DNA from: an uncultured Peptococcaceae bacterium
GTDB lineage: Bacteria; Bacillota; Peptococcia; Peptococcales; Peptococcaceae
DNA length: 47,728 nt
Reading direction: 5' to 3'
NCBI GenBank assembly: GCA_937922955.1
Contig: CALAKO010000221.1
Span: 1 to 47,728, forward strand
Under the pieces are notes generated by a model. That model searched no databases. It was not told where the DNA came from and saw only the letters and a list, made by a program, of their open reading frames with translations. Below are positions 43,577 to 47,728 of the stretch, piece by piece. Both the position numbers and the translations under genes were made by a program. The number at the start of each line of letters is the position of its first letter. Positions within the stretch are counted from its first letter, which is position 1.

Positions 43577-43621
43577 TTAATTATACAACAGCCTGTTGGG
43601 TAAATGAAGGAGGACACGTTT

Positions 43622-44350
43622 ATGAGATTTTATTGTCGTCATTGGTATTCGTTCAATTTACTGGTTGCCGGTGTCTTAGCGATTGCGTTGGCCTTTAACT
43701 GGAATCGGTTGTTTTTTACACAACAAATGGTTGCGTTGAATCTGTTATTTTTGTTCATCCATCAATTTGAAGAATATGGATGGCCAGGCGGCGAACCAGC
43801 GATCATGAATGTTTTGCTGCAGCAGAGCGATATTCCGGAACGATTTCCGCTGAACCAATTTTCAGCGATGATCACCAATGTGGTGTGTGCGATGGTGCTT
43901 TATGGCCTTCCGTTTTTCTTTCCAAACACGATGTGGCTTTGTTTGGCGCCCATGCTTTTTAATGTTTTGCAATTGTTCATTCATGGAGTGGCAACCAATG
44001 TGAAATTAAAAGGACTATATAATCCTGGACTTTTTGCGGTTGTCTTCTTGCACATGCCTGTGACGGTGTTTTTTATTTATACGGCGGTGTCTGAACAGCT
44101 GCTCTCTGCATTCGATTGGATGGGAGCGATTCTTTATACGCTCTTTGCAGGTGGCTTCTTTGTAGGTATTATGACCTATGTTGTTTTTGCGAATCGAGAA
44201 AGTTCATGGCCGTTTGCCGAGGAGGAAATGGAGAGATTTCACCTACGGAAAAAAATTGAGCAGCGTGGAATTGAAATAGACACTCAGCAACCACCGGCTG
44301 GCCCTATTGCTAAGTTTCAGTCGCTGCAAAGAAAGCTGCATGAAAAATAA
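43622..44350 (+). CDS. HXXEE domain membrane protein
   Basis: The 242-residue protein has about six membrane helices. It bears the family-defining HQFEEYGWPGG near the N-terminus (H..EE) and a later LFIHGV His in a membrane segment, which together could bind a metal. Family function is not known to me; several are annotated as HXXEE-domain proteins near TetR regulators. ATG 43622 is chosen because AAGGAGG ends 8 nt before it. The tail after residue 200 is charged and cytoplasmic. A TetR gene is divergent and a terminator follows, so it is a monocistronic, TetR-controlled unit. Confidence 0.82.
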   Translation: MRFYCRHWYSFNLLVAGVLAIALAFNWNRLFFTQQMVALNLLFLFIHQFEEYGWPGGEPAIMNVLLQQSDIPERFPLNQFSAMITNVVCAMVLYGLPFFFPNTMWLCLAPMLFNVLQLFIHGVATNVKLKGLYNPGLFAVVFLHMPVTVFFIYTAVSEQLLSAFDWMGAILYTLFAGGFFVGIMTYVVFANRESSWPFAEEEMERFHLRKKIEQRGIEIDTQQPPAGPIAKFQSLQRKLHEK

Positions 44351-44385
44351 GTTAGGCTGCTTTGGCAATGAAGTCTCGAAATAAC

Positions 44386-44414
44386 TTGCACAATTCCTAG
44401 GAAAAGCATATTAT
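44386..44414 (+). promoter_or_regulatory. Promoter upstream of the aminotransferase gene
   Basis: TTGCAC (44386-44391), a 17-bp spacer and TATTAT (44409-44414). The spacer contains a TTCCTAGGAA palindrome (44394-44403). The terminator at 44431-44459 lies between this promoter and the gene. Confidence 0.5.
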
Positions 44415-44430
44415 TTAGGTGGTAGCGAGG

Positions 44431-44459
44431 CGCTGTTCCCTCTGGGAGCAGCGTTTTTT
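44431..44459 (+). terminator. Terminator before the aminotransferase gene (possible T-box-like remnant)
   Basis: CGCTGTTCCC pairs with GGGAGCAGCG (10 bp, loop TCT), followed by six T. It can end the HXXEE transcript. TAGGTGGTAGCG at 44416-44427, just upstream, resembles the T-box sequence found before such terminators, but there is no room for a full stem I. Confidence 0.88.
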
Positions 44460-44493
44460 GCTCGCAAATTTAGATGAAACGAGGTAAGAATTC

Positions 44494-45654
44494 ATGCGTG
44501 AATTGAGCGATAGAACGGCGAGTTTCACTGACTCGGTGATTCGTCGTATGACACGAATTTCCAACCAATACGACGCCATCAATCTTTCTCAGGGCTTTCC
44601 TGATTTTGATCCGCCGCAGGAATTGATGACGCGTTTGGCTGAGGTGGCGCAGGAAGGGCCGCATCAGTACGCATTGACCTGGGGCGCACAGAATTTTCGC
44701 GAAGCACTGGCAGCGAAACAGGCGCATTTCTCGGGCATGACGGTGGATCCAGACAGTGAGATTGTCGTCACCTGCGGCAGCACCGAGGCCATGATGGCAG
44801 CAATGATGTGTGTGGTTAATCCGGGAGATAAGGTCGTGGTGTTTTCGCCGTTTTATGAAAACTATGGCGCCGACGCCATCCTTTCTGGCGCAGAGCCAAT
44901 TTATGTGCCGCTGATTCCACCATCCTTTTGCTTTGATGCGGAGGTGTTGGAAGACGCCTTCCGCCAAGGAGCAAAGGCGCTCATCCTTTGCAATCCGGCA
45001 AACCCAAGCGGCAAAGTTTTCAGCTGTGAGGAGCTGCAGATCATTGCCGATCTGGCGATCAAGTACGATGCTTATGTGATCACCGATGAGGTGTACGAGC
45101 ACATTATCTATGCCCCATACGAGCATGTGTATCTGGCAACGCTGCCGGGAATGCGTGAACGCACCATTATTTGCAGCTCCTTGTCCAAGACCTACTCCAT
45201 CACCGGCTGGCGTTTGGGCTATGTCATGGCTACGCCGGAAATCATCGATCGTGTCAAGAAAGTGCACGATTTTCTCACGGTTGGTGCGGCTGCACCGTTG
45301 ATGGAAGCAGCTGTTGTTGGTCTGCGCTTTGGCGATGATTATTATCAAGGTCTGCAGGCCCACTACACCCACATGAAAAACCTCTTCTTAAATGGTTTGC
45401 GCGACATTGGGCTGGATTTCATCGAGCCTCAGGGGGCTTATTATGTGCTGGTGGATGTGGCGCGTTTCCTGCGCAAGGGTGAAACGGATCTGGCTTTCTG
45501 CGAACGGTTGGCGAAAGACGTTGGCGTTGGTGCGGTGCCAGGATCGAGTTTCTTTAATGAGCCAGTGAACCACCTTATTCGCTTCCATTTTGCGAAACAA
45601 GATGCTACACTGGAAGCGGCTTTGAATCGGCTTGAAGCGATGAAGGGTATGTGA
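44494..45654 (+). CDS. Pyridoxal-phosphate-dependent aminotransferase, class I/II
   Basis: The 386-residue enzyme has the aspartate/kynurenine-type aminotransferase blocks: NLSQGFPDFDPP, GPHQYALTWGAQNFREA, LCNPANPSGKVF, VITDEVYEHIIYAPYEH and SSLSKTYSITGWRLGYVMA with K232 as the PLP Schiff-base residue. C-terminal RFHFAKQD supplies the substrate carboxylate Arg. The amino donor is not certain; aspartate or an aromatic amino acid is likely. An ACGAGG site precedes ATG 44494. A LysR gene starts 4 nt after its stop and an asparaginase gene follows, so the trio may deal with aspartate/asparagine nitrogen. Confidence 0.92.
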   Translation: MRELSDRTASFTDSVIRRMTRISNQYDAINLSQGFPDFDPPQELMTRLAEVAQEGPHQYALTWGAQNFREALAAKQAHFSGMTVDPDSEIVVTCGSTEAMMAAMMCVVNPGDKVVVFSPFYENYGADAILSGAEPIYVPLIPPSFCFDAEVLEDAFRQGAKALILCNPANPSGKVFSCEELQIIADLAIKYDAYVITDEVYEHIIYAPYEHVYLATLPGMRERTIICSSLSKTYSITGWRLGYVMATPEIIDRVKKVHDFLTVGAAAPLMEAAVVGLRFGDDYYQGLQAHYTHMKNLFLNGLRDIGLDFIEPQGAYYVLVDVARFLRKGETDLAFCERLAKDVGVGAVPGSSFFNEPVNHLIRFHFAKQDATLEAALNRLEAMKGM

Positions 45655-45658
45655 GCGC

Positions 45659-46567
45659 GTGACCTTACAACAATTGAAGTACGTGCTTATGGTAGCCGAC
45701 AAACGCTCCATGAATAAGGCGGCAGCGGCCCTGTTTATTTCCCAGCCGAGCCTGTCGGCAGCGGTGCGCGATTTGGAAGCGGAGCTGGGGTTCACGATCT
45801 TTATTCGCAGCAACAAGGGCATCACGGTGACGGCAGCAGGCAATGAATTCCTTGGCTACGCACGGCAGCTGATGGCGCAATATGCCCTCATTGATGCGCG
45901 CTATTTCAGCGGCGCACCGGTGCGCAAGCGCTTTTCTGTGTCGATGCAGCACTATTCCTTTGCGGTGCAGGCGTTTATGCGCCTGGTGGAACGTTTTGGC
46001 ATGGACGAGTATGAATTTGCTGTGCATGAAACGAAAACCTACGAGGTCATCGAGAATGTGCGCCGGTTCGACAGTGAAATTGGGGTGCTTTATCGCAATG
46101 CGTTCAACGAGCAGGTGTTGATGAAGATTTTGCGAGAAAAGGGGCTGTCCTTCACGCCGCTTTTTGACTGCCACGCCTATGTTTATTTGTGGAAGGGGCA
46201 TCCATTGGCGACGCGTAAGCAGCTGACGCTGAATGATCTGGCGGAATATCCTTGCTTGTCGTTTGAGCAGGGGGAAAACAATGCGTTCTATTTGGCTGAA
46301 GAAATCCTCAGCACCTACCATTACAAACGCGTCATCAAAGCCAACGACCGTGCGACCTGTCTCAACATGATGCGTGGGTTGAATGCCTATACGCTCTGCT
46401 CTGGCATCATTTGCGCCGAACTCAATGGCGGCGATTATACGGCGCTGCCGCTGGACAGCGACGAGACCATGACCATTGGCTACATCAAGCAGAAAAACAT
46501 ACCATTGAGCCCATTGGCGGAGCTTTATGTGAACGAATTAAAAACCTTCAAAAATCAGGCTCGCTGA
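45659..46567 (+). CDS. LysR family transcriptional regulator
   Basis: This 302-residue LysR protein has MNKAAAALFISQPSLSAAVRDLE as recognition unit (residues 18-40) and an effector domain from about 90. The start is GTG 45659, 4 nt beyond the aminotransferase stop, so it is co-transcribed and translationally coupled. It is encoded in the middle of an operon rather than divergently, which is unusual for LysR genes. It is a candidate for feedback control of its own operon through an amino acid effector. The asparaginase gene follows after 50 nt. Confidence 0.9.
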   Translation: MTLQQLKYVLMVADKRSMNKAAAALFISQPSLSAAVRDLEAELGFTIFIRSNKGITVTAAGNEFLGYARQLMAQYALIDARYFSGAPVRKRFSVSMQHYSFAVQAFMRLVERFGMDEYEFAVHETKTYEVIENVRRFDSEIGVLYRNAFNEQVLMKILREKGLSFTPLFDCHAYVYLWKGHPLATRKQLTLNDLAEYPCLSFEQGENNAFYLAEEILSTYHYKRVIKANDRATCLNMMRGLNAYTLCSGIICAELNGGDYTALPLDSDETMTIGYIKQKNIPLSPLAELYVNELKTFKNQAR

Positions 46568-46617
46568 GCAGCGACCTTCACCATAAATTGGAACACTCAC
46601 AGGAAAGGAAGAGCAAC

Positions 46618-47622
46618 ATGCAAAAAATCCTTCTCATTGCCACTGGCGGCACCATTGCTTCCACCAAGACGGAGCATGGCCTGGCGCCGGGCATCACCTC
46701 TCAGGAATTGTATGACAGTGTGCCGGAAGCGGCTGAGTTTTGCACCGTGGACACGATGCAGCTTTTGAACATCGACAGCACCAACGTGCAGCCGGAACAA
46801 TGGCTGCTCATGGCTAAAACCATCGAGGATCACTACAACGACTACGATGGTTTTGTCATCACCCACGGCACCGACACCATGGCCTATACGTCGGCAGCAC
46901 TGTCCTATCTCATTCAGCATCCGAATAAGCCCATCGTCCTTACCGGCGCCCAGAAGCCGCTGGTTGATCCCATCACCGATGCTAAAAAGAACTTAGTGGA
47001 CGCTCTCAGCTTTGCCTGTCAGCAGCGTTCCGGCGGGGTGTTTGTGGTATTCTCCGGCCGCGTCATTCTTGGCACCCGCGCCAAGAAGCTGAAAACGAAA
47101 AGCTACGCCGCTTTTTCCAGCATCAACTATCCCGAAGTGGCGCTGGTGGATCAGCGACGCATCGTTCAGTATGTGACCTTCCAGCACGACGAATCGGTGA
47201 CCTTTTACCATAAAATGCTGCCGCAGGTCTTTCTGCTGAAGCTGATTCCTGGCATGGACCCAGGCATTCTCGATTACATCGGCGAGCATTATCGGGCGGT
47301 GGTCATTGAAAGCTATGGTTCCGGCGGGCTGCCTTTTGCTGACCAGCGCAATTTCCTGGACAAGCTCGAAAGTCTTAAGGCGCGTGGCTGCCATGTGGTC
47401 GTGGCTACGCAGGCCATGCTCGAAGGCAGCGATCTCGGCGTTTACGAAGTCGGTCGCAAAGCCATGGCGGCTTATGACGTCATGCAGGCCTGGGACATGA
47501 CCATTGAAGCAGTGGTCACCAAGCTCATGTGGCTGCTGGGACAGGACCTTTCCTATGAGGATTTTCGCCAGGCCTTCTATACACCGGTGGCGCAGGACAT
47601 GCTCTATACGTTTGACGAGTGA
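46618..47622 (+). CDS. ansA: L-asparaginase, cytoplasmic type I
   Basis: The 334-residue enzyme hydrolyses asparagine to aspartate and ammonia. Conserved blocks are LLIATGGTIASTKT with the first catalytic Thr (T12), GFVITHGTDTMAYTSAALSY with the second Thr and Asp, and LTGAQKPLVDPITDAKKNL with the Lys. It has no signal peptide, as expected for the type I enzyme. ATG 46618 is used; AAGGAAGAG stands upstream and the longer frame to 46411 would overlap the LysR gene out of frame. It forms an operon with aminotransferase and LysR and is closed by a strong terminator. Confidence 0.92.
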   Translation: MQKILLIATGGTIASTKTEHGLAPGITSQELYDSVPEAAEFCTVDTMQLLNIDSTNVQPEQWLLMAKTIEDHYNDYDGFVITHGTDTMAYTSAALSYLIQHPNKPIVLTGAQKPLVDPITDAKKNLVDALSFACQQRSGGVFVVFSGRVILGTRAKKLKTKSYAAFSSINYPEVALVDQRRIVQYVTFQHDESVTFYHKMLPQVFLLKLIPGMDPGILDYIGEHYRAVVIESYGSGGLPFADQRNFLDKLESLKARGCHVVVATQAMLEGSDLGVYEVGRKAMAAYDVMQAWDMTIEAVVTKLMWLLGQDLSYEDFRQAFYTPVAQDMLYTFDE

Positions 47623-47639
47623 GCGGCGCAGAGTGCATA

Positions 47640-47674
47640 AAAAAATGACACGGTTTGAACCGTGTCATTTTTTT
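47640..47674 (+). terminator. ansA terminator
   Basis: TGACACGGTT pairs with AACCGTGTCA around a two-base TG loop, with an A tract before and seven T after. The last 54 bases of the window after it show no feature. Confidence 0.95.
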
Positions 47675-47728
47675 GGCTCATCTCAGAAATCGGTTGGAAT
47701 ACAAGGACCTTGGTAACGACAGGAACCG

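Noticed and set aside
44370..44376. GAAGTCT half-site resembling the Crp/Fnr motif before the aminotransferase gene
   Set aside because: The second half is absent and the spacing to the -10 differs from the three good sites.

Overview
The window looks like a chromosomal segment of an anaerobic, Gram-positive-type (monoderm) member of the Bacillota with roughly balanced GC. The evidence is sortase-anchored proteins with TPxTG-type sorting signals, a class B sortase, an SLH-domain surface protein, strong AGGAGG-type ribosome binding sites and simple T-tailed intrinsic terminators. I cannot name the genus. No tRNA, rRNA, CRISPR array, transposase or phage gene was seen.

Layout. 1-4.6 kb: a partial SixA-CHAD fusion (minus), then lutABC for lactate oxidation (plus). 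4.6-10.5 kb: housekeeping and stress genes: an M18 aminopeptidase, an esterase-like hydrolase, an aldo/keto reductase with an altered active site, a thioredoxin-like protein plus CcdA, and a minus-strand operon (nicotinamidase-like, deoxyinosine glycosylase-like, cupin). 10.5-19.2 kb: a candidate small RNA, a Crp/Fnr regulator, two near-duplicate DASS anion transporters, azlCD with a divergent LysR gene, and an aryl-sulfate sulfotransferase lacking a signal peptide. 19.4-39.8 kb: a surface-protein region with an SLH/fibro-slime protein, a 3309-residue Cna_B-repeat adhesin, a thioester-domain-like adhesin and a class B sortase. It is interrupted by a cytidylate-kinase-like gene and a PIN-PhoH gene. 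39.8-47.7 kb: a Gx transporter/NusG-II/ApbE operon, a LysR gene, a TetR gene divergent from an HXXEE membrane protein, then aminotransferase, LysR and asparaginase.

How the genes work together. The two DASS transporters and the sulfotransferase each carry the same 14-bp near-palindrome (consensus G-W-A-G-Y-C-Y-A-G-R-C-T-A-S). In all three it is centred about 30 bp upstream of the -10 box, the class II activator position. The Crp/Fnr gene lies divergently next to the first transporter. I infer a regulon for uptake and cytoplasmic use of sulfated or other anionic aromatic compounds. The surface proteins and sortase form a cell-wall adhesion module.

The second notable signal is structured RNA. 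Between the SLH protein and the giant adhesin lie two homologous copies of a roughly 170-190 nt element. Each has its own promoter, covarying hairpins and a conserved terminator whose 5' arm can pair instead with an upstream GCCGG. The first copy looks like a free-standing transcript and the second is the leader of the adhesin mRNA. I do not recognise the family. Two more promoter-hairpin-terminator units lie at 10536-10768 (a probable sRNA with a CU-rich loop) and 35311-35453 (the leader of the PhoH gene).
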